A stretch of DNA of 64,000 nucleotides from Cellulosimicrobium cellulans (GCF_024124905.1 NZ_JAMXST010000002.1:372001-436000); one strand, 5' to 3'. Counted from the first letter of the stretch, positions 29,819 to 39,973 are shown. The notes: generated by a model from the sequence alone, not told the origin. Numbers and translations are program-made.

Positions 29819-30412
29819 TCAGCCGAGCGTGGCGCCCAGCCGGCGGGCGCTCGCGGCGGGATCCTCGGTGCCCGTGACGAACGTGCGGTGCGCGAGGTTC
29901 CGCGTCCCCGGGTCGTCGAACCACTCGGCGAGGAAGTCGTGGCCGTCGCGGACCCAGTCCGTGCCCTTCGACGCGACCGACCGCGCCCGGAGCACCGTCA
30001 GGGCGTGCTCGCGGTCGGTGTCGGGCAGGACGAGGACGACGTGCGGCACGGGCGCGAGCGCCGCACGGACGCGGTCCCGGCACGCCGGGTCCGTGTACGA
30101 CGCGTGCCCCGCACCGAGCGCGAGCACGACGCCGGGGTGCTCGGCGACCGCACGCTCGACGGCGTGCGCCCGCGCGGGCTCCCACTCCCGCTCCGCCGCG
30201 CCCCGGCCGACCACCGCGATGCGCTCGACGAGCCGGTCGACGCTCCACCCGACCTCCGGGTAGTAGCGGTCGGCGACGGCGTCGAGGTCGACGAACGCGA
30301 CCCCGAGCAGCCCCGACACGAGCTCGCCGACCGTGGACTTGCCGGTGGCCGCAGGGCCGAGCAGGACGAGGACCGGTGCGACGGCCCGGCCGTCCGACCG
30401 CGGCCGCGACAC
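29819..30412 (-). CDS. Shikimate-kinase-like P-loop protein
   Basis: The 197-residue protein has a kinase-type P-loop, LLGPAATGKSTVGELVSGLLG (Walker A near residue 20), followed by FVDLDAVADRYYPEVGWSVD, as in shikimate and gluconate kinases. The remainder (GHASYTDPACRDRVRAAL) differs from true AroK and lacks its substrate motifs, and no aro genes are nearby. It is likely a small-molecule kinase of unknown substrate. It lies two bases from the next upstream gene on the same strand, so the two form a pair. Confidence 0.7.
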   Translation of the reverse strand: MSRPRSDGRAVAPVLVLLGPAATGKSTVGELVSGLLGVAFVDLDAVADRYYPEVGWSVDRLVERIAVVGRGAAEREWEPARAHAVERAVAEHPGVVLALGAGHASYTDPACRDRVRAALAPVPHVVLVLPDTDREHALTVLRARSVASKGTDWVRDGHDFLAEWFDDPGTRNLAHRTFVTGTEDPAASARRLGATLG

Positions 30413-30414
30413 CC

Positions 30415-30888
30415 TCAGAGCCGACCGTCCAGCCGCAGCGTCCCCTCCGCGAACGCCAGCTCGGTGAGCTGGAACCCCGGGAAGGTGTGCTCGAGCACGC
30501 CGCCGAGCAGCGCCTGCACGTCGACCGCGACCCGCGCGTCGGGCAGCACGCGCACCGCCTCGGGCGGCAGCCCGTGCGCACGCAGCGCGCCCTGGAGCGG
30601 GGCCTCGACGAAGCCGAGCAGCTTGTGCGCGGGCAGGCCGGCGGCGTTGGCCTCGACCGCGAGCACGGCGGTGCCGGCCACGACCGACTCCACGTGCAGC
30701 GTCGCCCGGACCACGGGGACCAGCCGAGCCGCGAGCCGCAGCGCCGACGGTGGGTCGGGCACCTCGCGCAGGTCGACGACGACCCGCACGTCGTCGCCTT
30801 CGCTCGACACCGAGCGCACGTACGGCGGCAGCCCGCCCGTCGCGCGCGCGATCTCGACGGCCTCGGTCACGGTCAGCTCGATGCGCAC
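30415..30888 (-). CDS. Unknown protein, 157 residues
   Basis: I do not recognise this protein. It is soluble, has no cysteine and no signal peptide, and is rich in Val, Ala and Leu with an alternating alpha/beta pattern (VVVDLREVPDPPSALRLAAR). Its GTG start follows a clear -10-like TAGGGT six bases away, so the transcript is probably leaderless. It is cotranscribed with the kinase-like gene. A four-unit 21-bp repeat array begins 38 bases upstream and may control it. Confidence 0.6.
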   Translation of the reverse strand: MRIELTVTEAVEIARATGGLPPYVRSVSSEGDDVRVVVDLREVPDPPSALRLAARLVPVVRATLHVESVVAGTAVLAVEANAAGLPAHKLLGFVEAPLQGALRAHGLPPEAVRVLPDARVAVDVQALLGGVLEHTFPGFQLTELAFAEGTLRLDGRL

Positions 30889-30894
30889 CCGCCG

Positions 30895-30900
30895 ACCCTA
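30895..30900 (-). promoter_or_regulatory. Putative -10 (TAGGGT) for the unknown gene at 30888
   Basis: On the minus strand TAGGGT is followed by six bases and the GTG start. The repeat array lies just upstream of the expected -35 region. Confidence 0.5.
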
Positions 30901-30926
30901 ACGCGGCCAGGCGAGCGCCGAGTCGC

Positions 30927-31010
30927 GCGAGGTAGAGCCGTGGTTCGGCGAGGTAGAGCCGTGGTAGCGCGAGGTAGAGCCCTGGTTGGGCGAGGTAGAG
31001 CCGTGGTTCT
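30927..31010 (-). repeat. 21-bp tandem repeat array 1 (four units)
   Basis: There are four contiguous 21-bp units: 30927-30947, 30948-30968, 30969-30989 and 30990-31010. The core on the plus strand is GCGAGGTAGAGCCNTGGT, with only the last bases varying. The same core occurs inverted in six units at 41111-41236. The period equals two turns of B-DNA, and the array sits directly upstream of a leaderless promoter on the minus strand. Confidence 0.9.
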
Positions 31011-31040
31011 TGTTTTCGACGGCGTGTGGCTGGGTGGGGT

Positions 31041-31140
31041 GGGCGGGGTGGGTGGTGGTGCCGCGTCTACCATCCGCCGCTCGTTCCTCGCGGCTCCCGC
31101 CAGGCCCGACCACGACGCGGCACCACCACCCACCCCGCCC
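31041..31140. repeat. Perfect 27-bp inverted repeat with 46-bp loop
   Basis: The arms 31041-31067 and 31114-31140 are exact reverse complements. The element lies 71 bases beyond the stop codon of the minus-strand EEP-family gene, so it may end that transcript. The stem is much longer than a normal terminator and the loop is large, so a small mobile or cruciform element is also possible. The rest of the roughly 320-base gene-free gap (30889-31210) holds the repeat array and no gene. Confidence 0.85.
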
Positions 31141-31210
31141 GGCGTCGTCTCGCCCTGGTCGTCCCTCACGCGGGCGACTGCCCGCGGTGTCGGTCCCGCT
31201 CGTGCCGTGG

Positions 31211-33325
31211 TCAGTCGCGGGTGCGGAGCTCGGTGAGCAGGGGGCGGTGGTCGGAGGCGGTGACGTCGAGGACCTCGAAGGAGCGGAAGGTCACGGGGTC
31301 GGAGCCGAAGACCCAGTCGATGCGGTGTGCCGGGGCGACGGCGGGCGACGTGAGCGCGTCGGGGTCGCCGGCGGCGTCCTGGTCGCTCTCGAGCCCGTGC
31401 TCCTCCACCAGGGTGATCTCGTCCCAGCCGGGCTCGGCGTTGAGGTCGCCCGCGAGGACGTAGGCGCCCTCCACCGGCTCGTCGGCGAGGAGCGTCCCCA
31501 GCTGGTCGAGCCGGGTCGGGGTGTTCTCCTCGCGGTGCTGCAGGTGCACGGACGTCACGCGCACCGGGACGCCCGCGGCGTCGAGGGTCGCGGAGACCGC
31601 CGAGCGCTCCTGCGGTCCGGCGCCGTAGGGCAGGGCGTGGCGCGCGACGTCGGCGAGGTCACCCCGCAGCGGGTCCCAGAGGATCGCGTTGCCGAACTGC
31701 CGGTCCGCCGCGGGGACGAAGACGACACGCATCCCCGTCTCGCGCGCGAGGAACGTCGCCATGTCGGCGCCGCCGCCGAGCACCCAGCCGCGGGACACCT
31801 CCTGCAGGGTGACGACGTCCGCACCTGAGTCCTCGATGGTCGCGACCATCTCGTCGAGCCGGACCGACGGGTCGGCGCTCACGCCGTAGTGCAGGTTCCA
31901 GTCGAGCAGGCGCAGGTCGCCGACGGGCTGGTCGGCGACGGCGGACGTCGTGGTCGGGACGTGGACCTGCGTGACCCCGACGAGCGCGAGCACCGCGACC
32001 GCCCCGCCGACGGCGAGCGCCGGGAGCCCGGGGAGTCCGGCGGCGGTCGTCGTGCCCGACGCCGCGGGGTCGCCCAGGGGGGCCACGGCGCCTCGCGCGC
32101 GGAGCCCGGCGACGACGGCGGGCACGGCGAGTGCGAGCGCCGCAGCGACGGGGACGAGGGTGTGCGGGAAGGGGAGCGGGACGTCGTACTCGAGCTGGTA
32201 CCCGAGCAGGGGCACCGCGATCCCGAGCCCGGCGACGCTCGCGGCACCGGCGAGGCGCAGCCAGGTGAGCGGGCGCGCCCCGCGCGTCAGGGCGAGCGCG
32301 AGCGTGCGGGCGGCGGCGGGGACGAGGAGCACGAGCAGGACGAGGAGCGCCCAGCCCCCGACGGTCCCCGGCCCGTCCAGGCGCGGCACGGCGAGGAACA
32401 CGACGGCGACTCCCACGACGAGCAGCGCGGGGGACACCCACGGTGAACCCCGCCGGGTCGCGCGGCCCGCCCACGGGACGAACCACGCGGCGAGCACGGC
32501 GGCGACGGCGAGCGCGGTGACGGCGAACGGCAGCGCGACGCCCGTCTGGGACGCGGCGAACGCCGGGTTGGCGAGCGCCTGCACCAGGAGCGCGACGAAC
32601 GGGCCGAGCACCCACAGCCCGCGCGACCCCGGCCAGGCCGCGCGCCCTCGCAGCGCCCACGCGCACGCGACGGCACCGGCGGCGACGACGGCCGTCACGA
32701 CCCACCCCGCGACGTCGGCCCGCCAGTACGCGTCCCAGGTGCCGAGCACCGCGCTCAGCGCCCCGGCGAGCAGCGCGCCGAGCACGACGCCGACGGCGAC
32801 GAGCGACCCGCGCGCGAGCGGGGCGCCGGAGCGGGACGGCGTCCGGCCCGACGCGCCGTCGACCTCGGGCGCCGGGTCCGCACCGCCCGCCGGGCTCCCG
32901 CTCGCGAACGCGGCGACGAGCACGAGCACGCCGATCCCGAGGGCGACCGTCGCGAGCCCGACGCCGTAGCGCACGAGGCCGAGGTCCGCGCCTGCGGCGA
33001 TCGCCGCGCCGAGGCCCTGGAGCACGAGGCGCGCCACGACGAGGGACGCCACCGCGAGCAGCACGACCTTGCCCGTGAGCTCGAGGCGCGCCGCGATCAT
33101 CACGACGAGGACGCCGGGGGCGGCGTACGTCGCGAGCGCCGTGAGGGCCACGGTGACGACGCCCGCGGAGAACGCGTGGTCGAGCAGCGGTCCGCTCGAC
33201 CGCACGAGCTCGACGACGATCGCGGTGACCGCCACGACGAGCAGGAGCGGCACGACGGTCGCCCGGTCGAACCGGGCGGCAGACCGTGACACGGGCCGCG
33301 GGGACGGGGGCTGCGCTGCGCTCAC
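31211..33325 (-). CDS. Membrane-anchored endonuclease/exonuclease/phosphatase (EEP) family protein
   Basis: The 704-residue protein has about a dozen hydrophobic helices in residues 20-450 and then an EEP domain. The domain's catalytic motifs are WNLHYG, LQEVSRGW (Glu near residue 509), SVHLQHR, LAGDLNAEPGWD, HRIDWVFG and TASDHRPLL. Such a membrane-plus-EEP layout recalls Cwh43-like and other lipid-acting phosphodiesterases, but no substrate can be named. The catalytic side is predicted outside or at the membrane surface. The GTG start at 33325 follows a TACCGT hexamer eight bases away. Confidence 0.78.
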   Translation of the reverse strand: MSAAQPPSPRPVSRSAARFDRATVVPLLLVVAVTAIVVELVRSSGPLLDHAFSAGVVTVALTALATYAAPGVLVVMIAARLELTGKVVLLAVASLVVARLVLQGLGAAIAAGADLGLVRYGVGLATVALGIGVLVLVAAFASGSPAGGADPAPEVDGASGRTPSRSGAPLARGSLVAVGVVLGALLAGALSAVLGTWDAYWRADVAGWVVTAVVAAGAVACAWALRGRAAWPGSRGLWVLGPFVALLVQALANPAFAASQTGVALPFAVTALAVAAVLAAWFVPWAGRATRRGSPWVSPALLVVGVAVVFLAVPRLDGPGTVGGWALLVLLVLLVPAAARTLALALTRGARPLTWLRLAGAASVAGLGIAVPLLGYQLEYDVPLPFPHTLVPVAAALALAVPAVVAGLRARGAVAPLGDPAASGTTTAAGLPGLPALAVGGAVAVLALVGVTQVHVPTTTSAVADQPVGDLRLLDWNLHYGVSADPSVRLDEMVATIEDSGADVVTLQEVSRGWVLGGGADMATFLARETGMRVVFVPAADRQFGNAILWDPLRGDLADVARHALPYGAGPQERSAVSATLDAAGVPVRVTSVHLQHREENTPTRLDQLGTLLADEPVEGAYVLAGDLNAEPGWDEITLVEEHGLESDQDAAGDPDALTSPAVAPAHRIDWVFGSDPVTFRSFEVLDVTASDHRPLLTELRTRD

Positions 33326-33333
33326 GAGGCACG

Positions 33334-33339
33334 ACGGTA
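33334..33339 (-). promoter_or_regulatory. Putative -10 (TACCGT) for the EEP-family gene
   Basis: On the minus strand TACCGT is followed by eight bases and the GTG start at 33325. Confidence 0.35.
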
Positions 33340-33351
33340 CCGGGCGGGCGC

Positions 33352-33367
33352 TGTGATCCGCACCACA
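33352..33367. promoter_or_regulatory. CRP/GlxR-like site upstream of the pyrimidine catabolism operon
   Basis: TGTGA-TCCGCA-CCACA has one mismatch to TGTGA-N6-TCACA, at the same base as in the site at 7783-7798. A -10-like CAGACT lies downstream at 33386-33391, putting the site near -38, a position used by activators. Confidence 0.4.
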
Positions 33368-33445
33368 CGATCGGGCCTTCCGTGCCAGACTGAGGGATCG
33401 GCTGCGACGGCGCGCCACCACCTCGGCGCGCGAGGAGGCGAGGAC

Positions 33446-35014
<1,569 letters not shown>

Positions 35015-35021
35015 GCGACCG

Positions 35022-36404
35022 ATGACGACGGAGGAGCTCGCCCGGCGCACGTCGCGCACGCGCGCCGACGACCGGTACGTCTTCCACTCCTGGTCCGCGC
35101 AGGGCGCGATCGACCCGCTGCCCGTCGCGGGCGGCGAGGGCGCGTGGTTCTGGGACGAGGACGGCAACCGCTACCTCGACTTCGCGTCGCAGCTCGTCAA
35201 CCTCAACCTGGGCCACCAGCACCCGCGCCTCGTCGCCGCGCTCCAGGCCCAGGCCGGGCGCCTCGCGACGGTCGGGCCGACCTTCGCCAACGACGTGCGC
35301 GGCGAGCTCGCCCGGCTCATCGCGGAGCGCGCGCCGGGAGCGGCGGGCGACGAGCGACGCTGGCGGGTCTTCTTCACGAACGGCGGCGCGGACGCCGTCG
35401 AGAACGCCGTGCGGCTCGCGCGCCTGCACACGGGGCGCGCCAAGGTGCTCGCCGCGTACCGGTCGTACCACGGCAACACCACGACGGCGATCTCCCTCAC
35501 GGGCGACCCGCGTCGGTGGCCCAACGAGGTCTCGCCCGACCCGCACGTGCGCCACTTCCTCGGGCCGTACACGTACCGGTCGTCGTTCGGGGCGGCCGAC
35601 GACGCGCAGGAGGGGGAGCGTGCGCTCGCCCACCTGCGGGACGTCGTGCAGCTCGAGGGGCCGGGGACGATCGCGGCGATCCTGCTCGAGACGATCGTCG
35701 GGACCAACGGCGTGCTGGTCCCGCCCGACGGCTACCTCGCGGGCGTGCGCGCGCTGTGCGACGAGCACGGGATCCTCCTCGTCACCGACGAGGTCATGGT
35801 CGGGTTCGGACGCGTGGGCGAGTGGTTCGCGGTGGACCGGTGGGGCGTCGTGCCGGACCTCGTGACCTTCGCCAAGGGCGTGAACTCGGGCTACGTGCCG
35901 CTCGGCGGCGTCGTGATCGGCGAGCACGTCGCGCGGACCTTCGACGACCGCGTGTTCCCCGGCGGGCTCACCTACTCCGGCCACCCGCTCGCGTGCGCCG
36001 TCGGGGTCGAGTCGGTCCGCACGTTCGAGGACGAGCGGATCCTGGAGCGGGTGCGCACGCTCGGCGCCGACGTGATCGGGCCGCGGATGCGCGAGATCGC
36101 CGCCCGGCACCCGAGCGTCGGGGAGGTTCGCGGGCTCGGGTTCTTCTGGGCGGTCGAGCTCGTGCGCGACCGGGAGACCCGCGAGCCCCTCGTCCCGTTC
36201 AACGCGAGCGGGCCCGCAGCCGCGCCGATGGCCGCCGTCGTCGCCGCGGTCAAGGAGCGCGGCGTGTGGCCGTTCGTGCACGTCAACCGTCTGCACGTCG
36301 CGCCGCCGCTCGTCACGTCCGCCGCCGACCTCGAGCACGGCCTCGCGGCGATCGACGCGGCGCTCGACGTCGCCGACGAGCAGGCCGAGGCGGTGCGGGC
36401 ATGA
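35022..36404 (+). CDS. Class III aminotransferase (beta-alanine/3-aminoisobutyrate type)
   Basis: The 460-residue PLP enzyme has FTNGGADAVENAVRLARLHT, the aspartate motif LLVTDEVMVGFGRVGEWFAV and the PLP-lysine segment LVTFAKGVNSGYVPLGG. The neighbouring dihydropyrimidinase, ureidopropionase and MMSA dehydrogenase make beta-alanine or 3-aminoisobutyrate to pyruvate (or 2-oxoglutarate) the most likely reaction. Its stop codon is inside the left arm of a 16-bp inverted repeat. The family call is firm; the amino donor is inferred from context. Confidence 0.88.
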   Translation: MTTEELARRTSRTRADDRYVFHSWSAQGAIDPLPVAGGEGAWFWDEDGNRYLDFASQLVNLNLGHQHPRLVAALQAQAGRLATVGPTFANDVRGELARLIAERAPGAAGDERRWRVFFTNGGADAVENAVRLARLHTGRAKVLAAYRSYHGNTTTAISLTGDPRRWPNEVSPDPHVRHFLGPYTYRSSFGAADDAQEGERALAHLRDVVQLEGPGTIAAILLETIVGTNGVLVPPDGYLAGVRALCDEHGILLVTDEVMVGFGRVGEWFAVDRWGVVPDLVTFAKGVNSGYVPLGGVVIGEHVARTFDDRVFPGGLTYSGHPLACAVGVESVRTFEDERILERVRTLGADVIGPRMREIAARHPSVGEVRGLGFFWAVELVRDRETREPLVPFNASGPAAAPMAAVVAAVKERGVWPFVHVNRLHVAPPLVTSAADLEHGLAAIDAALDVADEQAEAVRA

Positions 36405-36448
36405 GATGGGCCCGGTTCGCGTCCCCAGACCAGGCCCATCTCATGCCC
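36397..36448. repeat. 16-bp perfect inverted repeat inside the pyrimidine operon
   Basis: The arms 36397-36412 and 36433-36448 (starting GGGCATGAGATGGGCC) are exact complements with a 20-base spacer. The left arm contains the aminotransferase stop codon and the right arm ends 18 bases before the ureidopropionase start. It could be an operator, an attenuator or an mRNA-processing hairpin. Confidence 0.75.
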
Positions 36449-36465
36449 ACAACCGAGGAGGGGTC

Positions 36466-37302
36466 ATGACGACCGTGCGAGCCGCGCTCACCCAGGTCCG
36501 CTGGACGGGCGACAAGGAGTCGATGATCGACGCCCACGAGAAGCACCTGCGCGACGCCGCCGACCAGGGCGCGAGGCTCGTGTGCTTCCAGGAGCTGTTC
36601 TACGGGCCGTACTTCTGCCAGGTGCAGGACGCCGCGTACTACGCGTACGCCGAGTCCGTCCCGGGGCCCACGGTCGAGCGGTTCTCGGCGCTCGCGGCCG
36701 AGCTCGGGACCGTCGTCGTGCTGCCCGTGTACGAGGAGGAGCAGCCGGGCGTGCTCTACAACACGGCGGCCGTGATCGACGCGGACGGGCGCTACCTCGG
36801 CAAGTACCGCAAGACGCACATCCCGCACGTGCGCGGGTTCTGGGAGAAGTTCTACTTCCGCCCCGGGAACCTCGGCTACCCGGTGTTCGACACCGCCGTG
36901 GGGCGCGTGGGCGTCTACATCTGCTACGACCGGCACTTCCCCGAGGGCTGGCGCGCGCTCGGCCTGAACGGGGCGGAGATCGTGCTCAACCCCAGCGCGA
37001 CGAGCCGCGGGCTGTCGAACTACCTGTGGAAGCTCGAGCAGCCGGCGGCGGCGGTCGCGAACGAGTACTACGTCGGCGCGATCAACCGGGTGGGCGTCGA
37101 GGACCTGGGCGACGACGACTTCTACGGCACGTCGTACTTCGTCGACCCCGAGGGCGCGTTCGTCGGGGACCCCGCGGACGACCACGAGGAGGAGCTCGTG
37201 GTGCGCGACCTCGACCTGGACCTCCTGCGCGTCGTGCGCGACCGGTGGCAGTTCTACCGCGACCGCCGTCCCGACGCCTACGACGACCTCACCCGGCCGT
37301 GA
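36466..37302 (+). CDS. Beta-ureidopropionase (nitrilase superfamily)
   Basis: The 278-residue amidohydrolase hydrolyses N-carbamoyl-beta-alanine or its methyl analogue to the amino acid, ammonia and CO2. The Glu-Lys-Cys triad is visible in LVCFQELFYGPYF (Glu), KYRKTHIPHVRGFWEKFYF (Lys) and GVYICYDRHFPEGWRALGL (Cys). The ATG at 36466 follows GAGGAGGGG. The size matches bacterial carbamoyl-beta-alanine amidohydrolases of this superfamily. It stands 28 bases before dihydropyrimidinase. Confidence 0.9.
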   Translation: MTTVRAALTQVRWTGDKESMIDAHEKHLRDAADQGARLVCFQELFYGPYFCQVQDAAYYAYAESVPGPTVERFSALAAELGTVVVLPVYEEEQPGVLYNTAAVIDADGRYLGKYRKTHIPHVRGFWEKFYFRPGNLGYPVFDTAVGRVGVYICYDRHFPEGWRALGLNGAEIVLNPSATSRGLSNYLWKLEQPAAAVANEYYVGAINRVGVEDLGDDDFYGTSYFVDPEGAFVGDPADDHEEELVVRDLDLDLLRVVRDRWQFYRDRRPDAYDDLTRP

Positions 37303-37330
37303 CCCGAGGATTCCGAGAGGGGAGCACGCG

Positions 37331-38767
37331 ATGCCGCACACGCTGATCCGGGGCGGGACCGTCGTCGGGCCCACGGGCTCGACGCTCGCCGACGTGCTGG
37401 TCGACGGCGAGCAGGTCGCCGCGCTGCTGCGCCCCGGGGACCAGAGCCTGGGCGCCGACCTGGCCGCGACGGCCGAGCGCGTGATCGACGCGACCGGCAA
37501 GTACGTCATCCCGGGCGCCGTCGACTGCCACACGCACATGGAGCTGCCGTTCGGCGGGACGAACGCGTCGGACACGTTCGAGACCGGGACGCGCGCCGCA
37601 GCGTGGGGCGGGACGACGACGATCGTCGACTTCGCCGTCCAGCGCACCGGCGAGCGCGTCCAGGACGGGCTCGCCGCGTGGCACGCCAAGGCGGACGGGA
37701 AGTGCGCCATCGACTACGGGTTCCACCAGATCCTCGGCGGCGTCGACGACGACTCGCTCAAGGCCATGGACGAGCTCGTGGGCGAGGGCATCACGAGCTT
37801 CAAGCTCTTCATGGCCTACCCGGGCGTGTTCTACAGCGACGACGGGCAGATCCTGCGCGCGATGCAGAAGGCGCGCGACAACGGGTCGGTGATCATGATG
37901 CACGCCGAGAACGGCATCGCGATCGACGTGCTCGTGCGCGAGGCGCTCGACCGCGGCGACACCGCTCCGTACTTCCACGGCACGAGCCGCCCGTGGGAGA
38001 CGGAGGAGGAGGCGACGCACCGCGCGATCATGCTCGCGCGCCTGACCGGGGCGCCGCTGTACGTCGTGCACATGTCGGCCAAGCAGGCCGTGGCGACGCT
38101 CGCCCGCGCGCGCGACGAGGGCTGGAACGTGTTCGGCGAGACGTGCCCGCAGTACCTCTACCTCTCGCTCGAGGAGCAGCTCGGCGCGCGCAGCGACGAG
38201 TGGGGCGACTTCGAGGGCGCCAAGTGGGTGTGCTCGACGCCGCTGCGCTCGCGCGCCGAGGGCCACCAGGACGAGCTGTGGCGGTACCTGCGCACGGGGG
38301 ACCTGTCCGTCGTGAGCACCGACCACTGCCCGTTCTGCATGAAGGAGCAGAAGGAGCTCGGCCTCGGCGACTTCTCGAAGATCCCCAACGGGATCGGGGG
38401 CGTCGAGCACCGCCTCGACCTGCTCTACCAGGGCGTCGTCGACGGGCGGATCTCGCGCGAGCGGTGGGTCGAGCTGTGCTGCACGACGCCGGCCCGCATG
38501 TTCGGGCTCGACGGCCGCAAGGGCGTGCTCGCCCCGGGCGCGGACGCCGACGTCGTCGTCTACGACCCCGCCGGGCGCACCTCGATCGGGTACGGGAAGA
38601 CGCACCACATGAGCATGGACCACTCGGCGTGGGAGGGGTTCGAGGTCGACGGGCACGTCGACCTCGTCATGTCCCGCGGGCGCGTCGTCGTCGAGGACGG
38701 CACGTACCACGGCAGCCCCGGGCACGGGCGGTTCCTGCGCCGCGGGCTGTCGGCGTACCTGCGCTGA
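37331..38767 (+). CDS. hydA: Dihydropyrimidinase
   Basis: The 478-residue cyclic amidohydrolase opens dihydrouracil or dihydrothymine to N-carbamoyl amino acids. Metal ligands are visible: His67 and His69 in DCHTHMELPFGG, the carboxylated Lys158 in ITSFKLFMAY, His191 in MMHAENG, His247 in VVHMSAKQ and Asp331 in STDHCPF. The length and the YPGVFYSDDG loop match dihydropyrimidinases/hydantoinases. A GAGAGGGGAGC ribosome site precedes the ATG. Its product feeds the ureidopropionase just upstream. Confidence 0.94.
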   Translation: MPHTLIRGGTVVGPTGSTLADVLVDGEQVAALLRPGDQSLGADLAATAERVIDATGKYVIPGAVDCHTHMELPFGGTNASDTFETGTRAAAWGGTTTIVDFAVQRTGERVQDGLAAWHAKADGKCAIDYGFHQILGGVDDDSLKAMDELVGEGITSFKLFMAYPGVFYSDDGQILRAMQKARDNGSVIMMHAENGIAIDVLVREALDRGDTAPYFHGTSRPWETEEEATHRAIMLARLTGAPLYVVHMSAKQAVATLARARDEGWNVFGETCPQYLYLSLEEQLGARSDEWGDFEGAKWVCSTPLRSRAEGHQDELWRYLRTGDLSVVSTDHCPFCMKEQKELGLGDFSKIPNGIGGVEHRLDLLYQGVVDGRISRERWVELCCTTPARMFGLDGRKGVLAPGADADVVVYDPAGRTSIGYGKTHHMSMDHSAWEGFEVDGHVDLVMSRGRVVVEDGTYHGSPGHGRFLRRGLSAYLR

Positions 38768-38791
38768 GCGCGGTCCGGATCGGAGGCGGGC

Positions 38792-39859
38792 ATGGACCTC
38801 GGGGTGGTGCTGCAGAACGACCCGCCCGCGTGGCGGGTCGTCGACCTCGCGCGGCAGGCGGAGACGTACGGCTTCTCGCACGTGTGGACGTTCGACTCGC
38901 ACCTGCTGTGGGAGGAGCCGTTCGTCGTCTACTCCCAGATCCTCGCGGCCACGCACCGGGTGACGGTCGGCCCCATGGTCACCAACCCCGCCACGCGCGA
39001 CGTCACCGTCACCGCCTCGCTCTTCGCGACCCTCAACGAGATGTTCGGCAACCGGACGATCTGCGGGATCGGCCGGGGGGACTCCGCCGTGCGCGTCATC
39101 AACGGGCGGCCCGTCACGCTCGCCGAGCTCCGCGAGGCCATCGGCGTGATCCGCGGCCTCGCGTCCGGGGAGGCGGTCCAGTACCGCGGCTCGACGCTGC
39201 GCCTGCCGTGGAACCCGGGCTCCCGGCTTCCCGTGTGGGTCGCGGCGTACGGGCCCAAGGCGCTCGCCCTCGCCGGGGAGGTGGGCGACGGGTTCATCCT
39301 CCAGCTCGCGGACCCCGACGTCGTCGCGTGGTCGGTCGCCGCCGTGCGGGCCGCGGCCGAGCGCGCGGGGCGCGACCCGGACGCGGTGCGCGTCTGCGTG
39401 GCCGCGCCCGCCTACGTGACCAGCACGGCGCCGTCGAACGGGGAAGGGCGGCGGGCGCTCGCGCACGCCTACGACCAGTGCCGGTGGTTCGGCGGGATGG
39501 TCGGCAACCACGTCGCGGAGATCGTCGCGCGCTACGGACCGGGCGGGTCCGAGGAGGGCGCCGGCGTGACGATCCCGCACGCGCTCACCGACTTCGTGGC
39601 CGGGCGCGAGGGCTACGACTACAACGAGCACGGGCGCGCGGGCAACACGCACACCGCGTTCGTGACGGACGAGATCGTCGACCGGTTCTGCCTCGTCGGT
39701 CCGGCGGAACGGCACGTCGAGCGGCTGCGGGAGCTCGCCGCGCTCGGGGTCGACCAGTTCGCCCTCTACCTCCAGCACGACGCCAAGGACGAGACCCTGC
39801 GCGCGTACGGCGAGACGGTCGGCCCCACCGTGCGCGACCTCGTCCGCGCGCGCGAGTGA
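38792..39859 (+). CDS. F420-type luciferase-like oxidoreductase of the pyrimidine operon
   Basis: The 355-residue luciferase-like monooxygenase fold protein (LLM class) begins MDLGVVLQNDPPAWRVVDLA. It has the beta-strand motif FSHVWTFDSH and the flavin/F420-binding segments VGPMVTNPATRDVTVTASL and GIGRGDSAVRVING. Relatives of this subgroup are commonly found beside dihydropyrimidinases. It lies 24 bases behind hydA with GGAGGC before the ATG. No NAD(P)H-dependent dihydropyrimidine dehydrogenase is present, so it may reduce the pyrimidine ring or oxidise a related intermediate. Cofactor and reaction are inferred. Confidence 0.8.
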   Translation: MDLGVVLQNDPPAWRVVDLARQAETYGFSHVWTFDSHLLWEEPFVVYSQILAATHRVTVGPMVTNPATRDVTVTASLFATLNEMFGNRTICGIGRGDSAVRVINGRPVTLAELREAIGVIRGLASGEAVQYRGSTLRLPWNPGSRLPVWVAAYGPKALALAGEVGDGFILQLADPDVVAWSVAAVRAAAERAGRDPDAVRVCVAAPAYVTSTAPSNGEGRRALAHAYDQCRWFGGMVGNHVAEIVARYGPGGSEEGAGVTIPHALTDFVAGREGYDYNEHGRAGNTHTAFVTDEIVDRFCLVGPAERHVERLRELAALGVDQFALYLQHDAKDETLRAYGETVGPTVRDLVRARE

Positions 39860-39935
39860 ACGTGCGGGGACGCCCCGCGCGACGTCCCGCCCGACGGCCC
39901 GCGTGACCGGACCCACGTGACTGCCCGAGCGCGAC

Positions 39936-39950
39936 GGGACCTTCGGCCCT
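39936..39950. promoter_or_regulatory. DosR/DevR-like box
   Basis: GGGACCTTCGGCCCT resembles the actinobacterial DosR motif GGGACTTTNGKCCC. Its centre is about 44 bases before the predicted leaderless start at 39987, the position typical of DosR-activated promoters, and the genes behind it serve nitrogen-oxide metabolism. Confidence 0.45.
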
Positions 39951-39973
39951 GTCCGGGCCCACCGCCGTATTCC

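Noticed and set aside
30927-31010. Short regular repeats as a possible CRISPR array
   Set aside because: The units abut directly with no spacers, and no cas gene is in the window.
31041-31140. Insertion sequence bounded by 27-bp inverted repeats
   Set aside because: The 46-base interior has no coding capacity and no target duplication is seen. It was kept only as a repeat.
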